Below are positions 46,966-57,962 of a stretch of DNA of 64,000 nucleotides, in pieces (position 1 is the first letter of the stretch; each line of letters opens with the position of its first letter). The position numbers and the translations under genes were made by a program. Location of the stretch: NCBI GenBank assembly GCA_963662155.1, contig OY759268.1:1335001-1399000 (forward strand), written 5' to 3'. This DNA is from Lamellibrachia columna (lineage: Eukaryota; Annelida; Polychaeta; Sabellida; Siboglinidae). Below the pieces are notes generated by a model. The model was not told the origin of the DNA. It ran no database searches and saw only the letters and a program-made list of their open reading frames with translations.

Positions 46966-49900
46966 TTTAACAAGATTGCCATCCCAAACAACAAGTTCCA
47001 GATGGCAAAGTGGACAAGGAAGCCATTGGCTTATCGAGAGTCCAACAATTTTCTCATCTATGTGTAGCCCACCCTTATCAAATATCTGTCAATTCTATTT
47101 TTAAACATATTCACACTACTAGCATTAACACAATAATTTGGCAGTTTGTTCCATTCATTTATCACCCTCTGTGAGAAAGAGTACTTTCTCATGTCCAACC
47201 TACACTGCTCCTTAAATAATGCTGCTTTGTGTCCTCTGGTTCTACTGCCTTCTTTAAGTTTGAAGAACATATTCCTATCAACATCCTCATAACCGTTCAC
47301 TATTTTAAACACTTCTATTTGGTCTCCACTTATTCTCCTGGTCTCTAGTGTTGTCAAACCACATTGTAATAAGCGACTTTCATAACTAAGGTCTCTCAAT
47401 TCTGGAATCATTTTGGTTGCTCTTCGTTGTATTCTTTCTAGCTTGTCTATGTCCTTTTTACGATACGGCCTCCATGCTTGAATACAATATTCCAAATGTG
47501 GTCTAACTATTGTTTGTACAGGGGTACAATTAGCTGTTTCTCCTTGTACATGATAGTTCTCCTAATTAGCCCTAGAATTTGATTTCCTTTTGAAGCAGCA
47601 ATCCCACATTGCTCTGAAACTTTCATGTCAGCACTAAATGTTACTCCTAAGTCCTTTTCTTGTGTGGTTCTACCTAGTACAGCATCCCCCATTTTATATT
47701 CTTCGTCCATGTTTCCATGCCCTATGTGTATACATTTGAACTTCCCAAAATTTAATAACATTTGCCATTTTTCTGACCATTTAACTAATTTATCTAGATC
47801 ATCCTGTAAACTTTGTTTATCTGTATCATTTGTAACCTTTCTGAATACTTTTGTGTCATCTGCAAATTTGAGTACTTTGCTAGATATGTCATCTTCTAGA
47901 TCATTTATATATATTAAAAACAGTATAGGGCCTAATACTGATCCCTGTGGTACCCCACTCAAAACCGATTTCCAGTTTGAAATCTCACCGTCTACTATTA
48001 CTCTCTGTCTTCTGTGTGTAAGCCACTTTTCTATCCAGTTGATTACATCATTACCTATACTATGAGCTTTTAGTTTAAGTATCAATCTTTGGTGTGGCAC
48101 TTTATCGAAAGCTTTCTGAAAATCTAAGTAGACAACATCCACTGGTGACCCGTCATCTACCCACTTTGTAATTTCTTCAAAAAAACACAAGAGATTGGTT
48201 AGACATGACCTTGCTTTTAGGAACCCATGTTGAGATGTATTTATTAAATTATGTTTTACAAGGAATTCCACCATGTGGTCTCTAATTAATGTTTCGAGTA
48301 ATTTACATATAACTGATGTTAAACTCACTGGTCTGTAATTTTCTGGCTTGTTCCTCGATCCCTTCTTAAATAGTGGCGTAATGTTTGCTTCTTTCCATTC
48401 TGATGGAACTATTCCTTCTTCTAGTGACAAGTTAAACAATTTTGCAAGTTTGCTCAACAATTTCCTTAAGCAGTTTTGGTGGTATCCCATCAACTCCAGG
48501 TGATTTATTATCTTTCATCTTCTTAATTTTGTTTGCTAGCATTACAGGAGTTACAAATAACTGCCCTAAATGTTCTGATTTATTTCCCTAAAATTTAGTA
48601 AATGGAACTGGAAGTGAGCTGATATCTTCTGTGGTAAATACTGAGCTGAAATACTCATTCAGGACCTCTGCCATTTGAAACCCCTCTGAAATTATGTTTC
48701 CCCTGTTGTTTTCCAGTGGTCCGACCTTATCTTGAACGTTCTGTTTACTCCTTACATAAGCATAGAAACTCTTGCTGTAATTTTTTATATTACCTGCCAA
48801 TTTTTTTTCAAAGGTTCTTTTAGATTTTCTAATTTCAGTTGTAGCTAGGTTAAGTTCCTCTTTGTAATTTGCATAGTCTTCATCCTTTCTGGTATGCCTA
48901 TAAACCCTCTACATAGTTTGCTTAAACACTATTTTTCTAATAGCTTCTTTTGACAAGTGTTTCTTTCTAGACCGTTTTCCTTGTTTTTTCAAGGGAACAA
49001 ATTTATCGATGATACTCTCAATTTCATATTTTAGAATATTCCAACATTCAATTGTGGTCTTATTCATCAGCATGTTATTCCAATCTAGCTTTGCTAAGTA
49101 TTTTCTCATATCTTTATAGTTACCTTTGTGGAAGTTTCTCCTATACGTTTTTTTATTTTTACTTTCTGATTTTACATTGATGTCAAAATGTATTTGATTG
49201 TGGTCACTGTTACCCAATGGTTCATGTATTTTTACATTGTCGACTAATTCTTTTTGTGATGATAAAACTATATCTAATACATTTTCTCCCCTGGTTGGTT
49301 CTAGCACGTGCTGAGTAAGGAAGCTCTCCTGAATTTAAAATAAAAATTGTTGGTCATCACCCCCTGTACTCTCTAGAGATTTCCATTGTATGTGACCATG
49401 GTTAAAATCTCCCATTATGATACATTCCCCTTTACTAACTTCCTTTATAGCATTTTGTATTTTTGTGTTATCCGCTTCGTTTATGCTTGGACTTCGGTAA
49501 ACTAATCCAATAGTTAATTTTTATTTTCCTGAAACAATTTTGCACCAAACAGCTTCATCGTAATCTGCTTCGCTTTCTAATTTTATTTCATAAGCCTGAA
49601 TAGATTCTTTAACATATAAAATAACTCCCCCGCCCCTTCTTCCTATTCGATCTCTCCTAAACATTATGTATCCTGTCAATCCTAATTCAGCATCTGTAAT
49701 GTTTGTGTTGGCCCATGATTCGGTTATACCAATTATGTGAGGGTCAATATCTTCTACCATAATGTTTAATTCGTTTTTCTTATTTCTTATACTCCTAGCA
49801 TTTAAACACACGCATCTATAACCTGCTTCAGACATGTTTTTCGGACATTTTGTTATTGGCTTATCTGTACTAGCGGCCTCTTGTCCTGCTTGAGGCATCT

Positions 49901-50308
49901 CTAAGTAACCCCCCTGCGTTCTAGTTTAAATAGTGTTGACTACCAAAAATATTCGTTATGCTACCCATGCCACTGTCTACTGCTGCTGCTAGCCCTTCCG
50001 CAAATACTGCTGCCCCCTTTCCACTTAGATGCAGCCCGTCCTTCATGTACATATCAGCCCTTCCAACAAAACTTCCCCACAAAACCCACTTCCTCTTCTC
50101 TACATAGCTTCTCGACTAGCATGTTAATTGCCATCCCCCGGCAATTTCGATATCTATGACCCCTCCTTCCTATAACTGGTAGAATCCCTGACAGTATTAC
50201 CTGCTCAACCCGCGTCTGCTTTAGTGTTCTGACCAAATTCCTGTATTTCCTAACTATGGCAGTTGTACCCTCCCTCTCTACGTTATTTGTCCCCTACGTG
50301 TACTAAAA
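46966..50308 (-). mobile_element. older CR1-like LINE copy B2 with ORF1 esterase, endonuclease and RT, decayed
   Basis: The main part of a near full-length element, continuing at 51711-51862 beyond an inserted copy. Going 5' to 3' on minus: ORF1 end with an SGNH-esterase-like block (SGILPVIGRRGHRYRN, then DGLHLSGKGAAVFAEG); ORF2 start near 49898 with an AP endonuclease (CLNARSIRNKKNEL, ITESWA, RIGRRGGGVILYVKE); a middle region at 48588-49307; RT at 47507-48493 (DFQKAFDKVPHQRL, GVPQGSVLGPILF, KFADDTKVF); C-terminus at 47058-47495 (EYCIQAWRPYRKKD). Frame breaks lie near 47500, 48500-48590, 48850, 49310-49520 and in ORF1, so it is dead. The 3' UTR shares CCATTGGCTTATCGAGAGTC with B1 and B3. Confidence 0.85.
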
Positions 50309-51707
50309 TTATTTAAAAAGGGTTCGAGAAATAAGTCAGAAAATTACAGACCAGTGAGTTTAACGTCAGTGATTTGTAAATTATTAGAAAGGTTAATTAA
50401 AGACCATATGGTGGACTTCCTCATTAAGCATAAATTATTAAATTCATCTCAACATGGATTCCTTAAAGCAAGGTCATGCTTAACAAATATGTTATGTTTT
50501 TTGGAAGAAATCACTAAGTGGATAGACGTGGGATCGCCAGTAGATATTATCTACTTAGATTTTCAGAAAGCTTTTGACAAAGTGCCACATCAAAGATTAC
50601 TACTTAAATTAAAAGCCCATGGTATCGGGGATAGCATAACTGACTGGATAGAACAATGGCTGACTGACAGAAGACAACGAGTTGTAGTAGATGGAGAAGT
50701 TTCAAATTGGAAATCGGTTTTGAGTGGGGTACCTCAAGGGTCAGTATTAGGACCTATATTATTCTTAATTTATATCAATGACTTGGACGACAGTATAACA
50801 AGTAATGTACTGAAATTTGCGGATGACACAAAACTGTTTAGAAAGGTTAATACTGATGGTGATAAACAACATTTACAAAACGATCTAGACAGATTAATGA
50901 AATGGTCTGAGAAATGGCAGATGTTGTTAAATTTTGGGAAATGTAAATGCCTACATACAGGACATAGGAACTTGAATGTAAACTATAAAATGGGAGATAC
51001 TGTTCTGGGTACTACTGTAAAAGAAAAGGACTTAGGAGTTACAATAAGCGCTGATATGAAAGTTTCAGAGCAGTGTGGTATTGCAGCTTCAAAGGGTAAT
51101 CAAATTCTTGGATTGATTAGAAGAAACATAACATACAAGGGAAAAAAGTTAATTATACCTCTTTATAAAGCAATAGTTAGACCTCATTTAGAATACTGTA
51201 TACAAGCATGGAGACCATATCGTAAGAAGGATATAGATACGCTTGAACGCATACAAAGGAGAGCAACTAAAATTATTCCAGAACTGAGAGACCTTAGTTA
51301 TGAAGAACGCCTGAAAGAATGTGGTTTAACAACTCTAGAGACAAGGAGGTTAACAGGAGATCAGATTGAAGTTTTTAAGATATTGAATGGGTATGAAAAT
51401 ATTGATAGAAATATGTTTTTCTCACTCAAGAAGGATAGCAGAACTAGAGGACATGAGGTAAAATTAGTAAAGTATCAATGTAGATTGGACATCAGGAAGC
51501 ACTCATTCTCACAGAGGACAATAAATGAATGGAACAAATTGTCTACAGATTGTGTAACTGCTAGCAGCGTGAATATGTTTAAAAACAAGGTTGACACATA
51601 TCTCAGGAGGGCGGGCTATAAGTAGATGAACATTTTTGGACTCTCGATAAGCCAATGGCTTCCTTGTCCACTTGCCATCTGGGCCTTTGGCTTGGATGGC
51701 AAATCTT
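50309..51707 (+). mobile_element. young 5'-truncated CR1-like LINE copy B3 nested in B2, opposite strand
   Basis: Frame open from the 5' end (LFKKGSRNKSENYRPVSLTS) with an ATG at 50354 and stop at 51625 (423 residues). Motifs: DFQKAFDKVPHQRL, GVPQGSVLGPILF, FADDTKLF, EYCIQAWRPYRKKD. The 3' UTR ends GGCAAATCTTGTT. No frame damage is seen. It lies inside the ORF1 esterase sequence of B2: B2 reads GLGKGGS on the right and ILVHVG on the left of the insertion. Near identity to B1 marks recent activity of this subfamily. Confidence 0.88.
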
Positions 51708-51710
51708 GTT

Positions 51711-51862
51711 AAAAACAGATCCACCCTTGCCCAAACCCACAATGTTTTCTACCCTCTCAGTTATTGCCTCTATTTTGGCCCCAGGCAAGCAAACTACAAC
51801 GTCCTCTCCCTTGTTTAAGACTCTGTCGGTCTTCCTAACTATTGAGTCCCCCAATTCTGGAT
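51711..51862 (-). mobile_element. 5' piece of CR1 copy B2 (ORF1 esterase, GDS block)
   Basis: Minus-strand frame GDSIVRKTDRVLNKGEDVVV, then CLPGAKIE and GLGKGGS. The GDS motif is the nucleophile block of the SGNH/GDSL esterase found in CR1-type ORF1. Its continuation is at 50308 and below. The B2 copy is itself truncated here, abutting LINE-C. Confidence 0.75.
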
Positions 51863-52815
51863 AGTAACTGAACTTCTTATTGACTCATCTAAAGAGTTCC
51901 AGAGTTTAACACCGTACACAGACGTACACTTAGCTTTTAAAGTTGTTCGTGCATACACATGTTTTAATTTATTACTTTGGCATGTTACATGCAACATGGT
52001 ATATTTTACATTGAAGAATTTTTGAAGGTTATCAGGCAACAATTCATTGTTGGCTTTAAACATTATCATATAAATTCTTAATTTTATTAGATCAAAGAGC
52101 TTAAGAATGCCTAGATCACAAAATAGTTTATTAGAATGACATAATGAATTCTCATTACAAATGAGTCTGACTACCTTTTTTTGCAATATATAAACACCAT
52201 TAATATATGTTTTATACGTATTGCCCCATACTTCACAGCAGTATGATATATAAGGGAGAAATAGCGAACAATATAGTATAAAAAGCGAATTTTTGTTTAG
52301 TAAGTATTTCGCCCTATATATAACTGAATAGTTTTTGATAATTTAGATTTGATCATACCAATATGTTCTTTTCAATTGAGCTTATCATCTATTAAGATTC
52401 CTAAAAACTTAGTAACATATACTCTATCTAAAATTGTATTGTCGACTTTTATGTCAATATTTGTTTTTTTACAATAGTTGCCAAACAACATATAGTTTGT
52501 CTTATCTATGTTTAAGGATAATCTATCTACTGAAAACCAGATATGTAACTTTCGTAGTTCAGTGTTGATAGTTTTGCTGAGCTGGGTTTGATCTTTCCCC
52601 GAGCAAAATATAATAGTATCATCAGCGAAAAGAATGAATTTTAGTAATGTAGAAATATTACAAAGATCGTTTATATATAGTATAGTTTTGGGCCCAGAAT
52701 AGAACCTTGCGGTACCCCACATATCACATTTAATAAATCCGAATTGTTATCCTCAATGCTAACATACTGTAGTCTATTATGCAAATAACTTTTTAGCCAT
52801 TCAGGAATGCAGCAG
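51863..52815 (-). mobile_element. L2/CR1-group LINE-C fragment
   Basis: Minus-strand RT pieces: EWLKSYLHNRLQYVSIED, then GVPQGSILGP near 52710, a frameshift, then ILYINDL, FADDTIIF, and VDRLSLNIDKTNYMLF (52372-52722). The C-terminal part is at 51870-52186 (KKVVRLICNENSLCHSNKLF, then LWNSLDESIRSS). It is truncated at 5' before the first catalytic motif and broken by B2 at its 3' side. It is a different family from B1-B3. Confidence 0.8.
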
Positions 52816-52986
52816 CGCGGTTTCTTATTACGGGACACAAGACGACCCACATCCTAATATGGTATTCCATCGTCCAACAGCGATGCGTCAGTGAATCATG
52901 GCAGGTGCAACAAAGCCATCAGGCTAAAATTCCTGGTCACCCAAGAAAGTTGGAATCACGCATCGTCATTTGGTTTTTTCAGCTTA

Positions 52987-53573
52987 CCCACCCTCCTTCC
53001 CCAACTTCCCCACCCTCCTTCCCCAACTTACCCACCCTCCTTCCCCACCCTCCTTCCCCAACTTACCCACCCTCCTTCCCCAACTTACCCACTCTCCTTC
53101 CCCAACTTACCCACCCTCCTTCCCCAACTTGCCCACCCTCCTTCCCCAACTTGCCCACCCTCTTTCCCCAACTTACCCACCCTCCTTCCCCAACTTACCT
53201 ACCCTCCTTCCCCAACTTACCTACTCTCCTTCCCCAACTTACCCACCCTCCTTCCCCAACCTCCTTCCCCAACTTACCCACCCTCCTTCCCCAACTTACC
53301 CACCCTCCTTCCCCAACTTACCCACCTTCCTTCCCCAACTGACCCACCCTCCTTCCCCAACTTACCCACCCTCCTTCCCCAACTTACCCACCCTCCTTCC
53401 CCAACTGACCCACCCTCCTTCCCCAACTTATCCACCCTCCTTCCCCAACTTACCCACCCTCCTTCCCCAACTTACCCACCCTCCTTCCCCAACTTACCCA
53501 CCCTCCTTCCCCAACTTACCCACCCTCCTTCCCCAACTTACCCACCCTCCTTCCCCAACTAACCCACCCTCCT
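52987..53573 (-). repeat. minisatellite K, 22-bp unit, about 27 copies, G-rich on the M1AP sense strand
   Basis: Plus-strand unit CTTACCCACCCTCCTTCCCC + AA; sense strand TTGGGGAAGGAGGGTGGG + TAAG. Each unit carries runs GGGG, GGG and GGG and, across the junction, GG/GTAAGTT, a consensus 5' splice-site core. It lies 85-670 nt downstream of the real donor at 53657. Quadruplex potential is inferred from the G runs. Confidence 0.93.
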
Positions 53574-53657
53574 TTTTTTGTAGGGATTAAGTCAATGTTG
53601 CCAAAAATATGCCTAAACCCCCCATTTTTATCCCTATAGACGATGTAATATACTGAC

Positions 53658-53820
53658 CATTGTCCACCGTGAGCAGGTCAACTAGGCCACCCAGCTCACT
53701 CTTACGTGACTGGTCAGATGAACTGCTGCCCTGGCTGCTACTGGACCTCATGAGGTCATCATGGGTCAAGGTTGGGGCGTACAGCAGGGAGGGGGACGAC
53801 ACGCAAATGATCTGTACTTT
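53658..53820 (-). CDS. M1AP: M1AP, Ser-rich middle exon
   Basis: Acceptor GTTGTGTCTTTCAG precedes 53820; donor ATG/GTCAGT follows at 53657. It has 54 codons plus one base. It encodes KVQIICVSSPSLLYAP, a Ser-rich linker (SSSSQGSSSSDQS), then ELGGLVDLLTVDN. The ending (DLxTxDN then D from the split codon) matches the DLQTIDND region of vertebrate M1AP and joins in phase to the exon at 42217 over an 11.4-kb intron. Confidence 0.82.
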
Positions 53821-53929
53821 CTGAAAGACACAACACACACTCACCAGGGGGCGCCACTCACATGATGAACATTCTCAATTCGTTAACAAACAAGTTGTTG
53901 GGTGGTTTTGTACGAGGGGCGGTGTTGTG

Positions 53930-54250
53930 TTCAGTTGTAATTGAGTAATTTGTAATTAATTGTAATTAATAAAAATTACATTGTAATTGTAACATATTTT
54001 TTTTTAAACATCATCATTGTAATTTAACTGTTGAGGCTTTGTAATTGTATATCGTAACTGAATATTGTAATTGTCTATTGTGTCTATTGTAATTGACTAT
54101 TTTAATTATAACTGACTTTTGTATATGACTTGTAAATGAATATTGTAATTGTGTATTGTAATTGTAAAATACTATTGTAATTGTGACTGACTATTGTAAT
54201 TGTAACTGACTACTGTAATTCACTATTGTAATTGTAACTGAATACAAACC
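53930..54250 (+). repeat. degenerate TTGTAATTG simple repeat
   Basis: Repeated TTGTAATTGTAACTGA-like words with much drift. M1AP intron sequence with no coding signal. Confidence 0.7.
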
Positions 54251-54494
54251 TGGTGACAAGAATACACAAATTCACCTAAAAGTTGGTAAGACTCTATTTA
54301 AAAATTAGCAATAATGATACATGTAATCTTTTGTAAAAACAATGCAGTTCTACTCGACCTATGAACTATCACAATTAACCCTTTATGAAGTTGGATTACT
54401 GGGCACCCTGCATGCTGAATAATGGCTCCTTCAAAATATGCGGGGCTCATTTGCTTCTGTAATTTTTAGTTTATCCTCATCTTATACAAATGGT

Positions 54495-54592
54495 GCGCCT
54501 AAAGTGCCTAATGTGCCTAATGCGCCTAAAGTGCCTAATGTGCCTAATGCGCCTAAAGTGCCTAATGTGCCTAAAGTGCTTAATGTGCCTAA
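54495..54592 (+). repeat. minisatellite L, 9-bp unit
   Basis: About ten copies of the 9-mer GTGCCTAAA / GTGCCTAAT / GCGCCTAAA. In the M1AP intron. Confidence 0.9.
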
Positions 54593-54631
54593 AAAAAATA
54601 ACATCGTATATTTCCTGCAGTAGTGTGGAAA

Positions 54632-54845
54632 GTGTGCATAAATCAGTGTTCAGCGTGTCTATGAGGCAATCATAGTCACCAGTAGTGTGCATAAATCAGT
54701 GTTCAGCGTGTCTATGAGGCAATCATAGTCACCAGTAGTGTGCATAAATCAGTGTTCAGCGTGTCTATGAGGCAATCATAGTCACCAGTAGTGTGCATAA
54801 ATCAGTGTTCAGCGTGTCTATGAGGCAATCATAGTCACCAGTAGA
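54632..54845 (+). repeat. minisatellite M, 53-bp unit, 4 copies
   Basis: Four near-identical 53-bp copies starting GTGTGCATAAATCAGTG and ending AGTCACCAGTA. The array begins 45 nt downstream of the M1AP donor at 54890 in the sense direction. Confidence 0.93.
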
Positions 54846-54890
54846 AAAAACCAGGAAACCCACAATGGAATAACCATGCAACGGCCTAAC

Positions 54891-55004
54891 CTGCAGTGAG
54901 TCCAGGTCAAGGTCATGTGTTGCTCTCTCCACCTGCTTGGCAACAGTCGTTATGTTTCGGCCCGTAACCATGGAGATCTCCAACTGGTTCCAACATCCCG
55001 CAGC
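54891..55004 (-). CDS. M1AP: M1AP, exon with LEISMVTGR
   Basis: Acceptor TTTATGTTTCTTCAG precedes 55004; donor CAG/GTTAGG follows at 54890. It has 38 codons, phase 0 at both ends: AAGCWNQLEISMVTGRN, then VAKQVERATHDLDLDSLQ. SLEIxxxTxxxxxxVxKQxExxxxDxDL is the matching order in vertebrate M1AP. Confidence 0.85.
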
Positions 55005-55079
55005 CTGAAGAAACATAAACACGAGAGTCATAAATTAGGAAAACAAAAAACTAACCAGCATTTATGAGTAAGTATTTAT

Positions 55080-55200
55080 TATTATTTATTATTATTATTA
55101 TATTGGAATTTATATAGCACCCAAATCCAATTAAGATAAAATGTTCTCAGGCGCTTTACAAGAAACTGCATAAATTAAATAAAACTATAAAATACATAAT
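55080..55200 (-). mobile_element. LINE/SINE 3' tail fragment
   Basis: On minus: GTAAAGCGCCTGAGAACA, then GGGTGCTATATAAATTCC and a (TTA)n run. The same tail type (AAGCGC... GTGCTATATAA) is seen in the SINE near 24870 and in the LINE end at 1-180. Confidence 0.55.
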
Positions 55201-56812
55201 TTACATTTAGTCCATAGTTGCAACCCTGGTGGATTAAAAATATTCAATAGATTGAAACAGTGTGAACATTATATAATACTGATCTGGAGAAATATGATGT
55301 GGAGTCAATATTTGGATGCTGTAACAGTGCGTAACTATACACTAAACATTCATGTGTTGATTTTGAACTAACAAATTCAAGACACCCAATGCAATTGTCT
55401 TTACAGTCAATCAAAATAATTGTTAAAAATGCTTCAAAAGATTGGCAAAGAACCACAGTATCTGTGCATCTTTAATGGCATAACACATGCATCACTTGAG
55501 TGTTATGAATCTCACTAAGAGGCATTTCAAGTGAGGTCTTCATTTCTTATGAGAGTCAAAGGTTTGTCATACTTCGTAAGATAAACAAACCCATATGTGA
55601 GCTGCCATTGAAACGAGAGCTGACAAAGCTTAAACTTAGTTGGCCAACAGTTAACTCCGTCATCCAATTCCCTTAGCATTAAGAAACATGTATACGATGC
55701 AAAACACATTTTAATTGGCTGACTGACAACTGAACAACCAATCAATGGCCACAATATATTTTTAGCAGCTAGCCGAGTACATGGCAATTTTCTTAATGCG
55801 CTATTAATGCTATTGTTTTATTGGAGGAAAACAGAAAACATGGTTGAAAAGTTGTCTGATTATATAGCGACACTGCGGAGATAACAACTGTATGTAAAGA
55901 TGGTTGTGTAGCATTGTAGCGTTACATTGTACCGAGTCTGAGGGCAGAAAGGTGTCATTACAACGAACAAATTATACCTTGGTTTAACACAGTATTTATA
56001 ATTCATACAACTACTCAGTCCTCGATTTGTGGATTACGACATTCTTCCTGCATATTTATTAATGTTTGTAACTAATGATAATGACTGATTAATGAACGAA
56101 ATTATATAACTGCTTCTGTGAAGTTCTGACTATGACTTTGTAACTCAAACTGTCTGGTTTTCTTATTTGTTTTCTTGGACGTTTTTAATTATTGTAGGCT
56201 TTCATAATTATTAGTTATAAATTTCACTTGTAATACTGTCATTAGCATAAAGTTTACGTAATACATGTAATTTTAAGTTGGAAATTGAAAATGAAAAATT
56301 CCATTATTATTCCTGGTGTCCACAGATTGGCCAAAATAACTTTTAATTTGACTAGTTGGGTCATTCTGTGTCAAACCAATGGTCAAAAAGTTGATGTCTC
56401 AGAATATTAGTTCAGTAGATTTCTAATTGCCTTACCTTCAGTGTAATTCAGCCTTACACTGTTCAGCAAGTTTAGCAAGTCCTATGTCCACCATTTATTA
56501 ACTGCGCATAGTTCTTTATAAGGTAAACAAAATAATAAAATTTCAAGATAGCGTTCTGCCACATTTACTTTGGTTATTTCTTGTCAGTTTGGGAGAATTT
56601 GGGAGAAATTTAGGAGAGAAAGCCATTGGACAGAACAGTGATTTTCAGTTGCAATATAAATTAAATGAAGCAGAACATCATCCTGAAAATTTAATATGTT
56701 GTTTACCTAACAGAGGACCATGCACAGTTAAAAAATGGTTGTCATAGGACCATTTTGACCATCCATTGAGTGGTCACTTAAGACAGGTTTGACAATATTT
56801 AGCTAGGCCTAC
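55201..56812. other. M1AP intron, no feature recognised
   Basis: AT-rich. Short open frames at 55244-55456 and 55527-55787 on minus have no recognisable domain, and I see no splice-flanked coding block. The ends lead into the exon acceptor at 55005 and the donor at 56812. Confidence 0.5.
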
Positions 56813-57025
56813 CTGTAGTGTACACTGGGCGTGCTTTCTAAACATGGACAGGGCTTTGTGTATACACTCAGTCACACCACCGCTCCCTGCCATCCCAGAA
56901 TGCACCAATCCACTACTTCCTGCCATCCCAGAATGCACTTGTTGGTTGTGAACAACCGAGAGTTCCTGGAGAGCGGCGTATAGACGGGGGTAGTTACCCC
57001 GGACATGTTGCAGGGGAAACAACAC
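56813..57025 (-). CDS. M1AP: M1AP, second conserved exon, with an internal coding duplication
   Basis: Acceptor TTTCTACCCCCACAG precedes 57025; donor CAG/GTAGGC follows at 56812. It has 71 codons, phase 0. VLFPLQHVRGNYPRLYAALQ matches the ILPFVQVKGNFARLQTCISEL region of vertebrate M1AP. In the middle, VHSGMAGSSGL is followed at once by VHSGMAGSGG, a direct 33-bp duplication in the coding sequence that keeps frame. The end, HKALSMFRKHAQCTLQ, aligns with the EDGLQQFKQYSRH segment. Confidence 0.88.
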
Positions 57026-57441
57026 CTGTGGGGGTAGAAACATATACCCTACACCAGATGTTGTAAAAACTTAGAACATTTACCTTTTCTTGTGATCTGT
57101 GACTTGAACATGTATTGTCAAATTTCACAGCTATAAAGAAATTAAATCATGGGTTGTCATGCTAAATAAACAATCTTCAAAATGTGCAAAATATTTAAGG
57201 AGGTAGGATTCAGTTTTGGTAGTTGACACCCAAAGGCCCTGCAGAAAACATGTACACGAATCATTGATAATAAAATATGAAACTTGTTATATTACTGTTC
57301 TGTTCAATTCTTATCAGATATATATCATGAAACAAATGCCTCGTCTTACAGGTGATACTGAAAGAGTATCGATCCCTATTGCAAAAGTTTCTTCAAATTT
57401 ATGTAAGAAAATTTATTAGTATAGTAAATTTGACCCCTTAC

Positions 57442-57599
57442 CTGTGGACAGTCTCCCAGGCTGATCAAGCCAAAGAACTGTATTCTCTGTGGCCCAGACA
57501 AACTACACGCTACTGCGAACAGTCGCTCCAAGGCTGCTTGCAGGCTGGCACAGGTGTCGCCATCTAGTGGCCAGCCTAAGTCCACTACAAGAATGCGAA
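57442..57599 (-). CDS. M1AP: M1AP, first conserved exon
   Basis: Acceptor ATTTTCCCGCAG precedes 57599; donor CAG/GTAAGG follows at 57441. It starts with two bases (TT) completing a codon from an upstream phase-1 exon, then 52 codons: RILVVDLGWPLDGDTCASLQ, later LERLFAVACSLSGPQRI and FFGLISLG. The pattern RxLxVxxxxPxxxDxCxxLxxALxxxFxxACSLxGPxRxxxFxL matches the N-terminal domain of vertebrate M1AP at positions about 22-70. A long pyrimidine tract (57648-57962) lies upstream of the acceptor on the sense strand. Confidence 0.9.
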
Positions 57600-57647
57600 C
57601 TGCGGGAAAATTTACAATGAATATTTTTGTAGATGTAATACATGGGA

Positions 57648-57962
57648 GGGGGAGCAAGGAAGGGAGGGTCAAGGGAGGGAGCGAGGAAGGGAGGAAGCAA
57701 GGTAGGGAGCGATGAAGGGAGGGAGCAAGGGAGGGAGGGAGCAAAGAAGGGAGGGAGCAAGGGAGGGAGCGAGGAAGGGAGGAAGCAAGGGAGGGAGCGA
57801 GGAAGGGAGGGAGCAAGGGAGGGAGCGAGGAAGGGAGGAAGCAAGGCAGGGAGCGAGGCAGGGAGGGAGCAAAGGAGGGAGCGATGGAGGGAGCGAGGAA
57901 GGGAGGAAGCAAGGGAGGGAGCAAAGGAGGGAGCGAGCAAGGGAGGGAGCATGGGAGTGAGG
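57648..57962 (-). repeat. array N: 310-bp GA-rich (sense CT-rich) tract next to an M1AP acceptor
   Basis: Irregular 8-12 bp units of GGGAGGGAGCAAGG / GAGCGAGGAA on plus, so CCTTGCTCCCTCCCTTCC on the M1AP sense strand. Its near edge is about 48 nt from the 3' splice site at 57600. Confidence 0.92.

Noticed and set aside
55527..55787. 86-residue minus-strand frame in an M1AP intron
   Set aside because: No recognisable domain and no good flanking splice sites in phase with M1AP; length compatible with chance.
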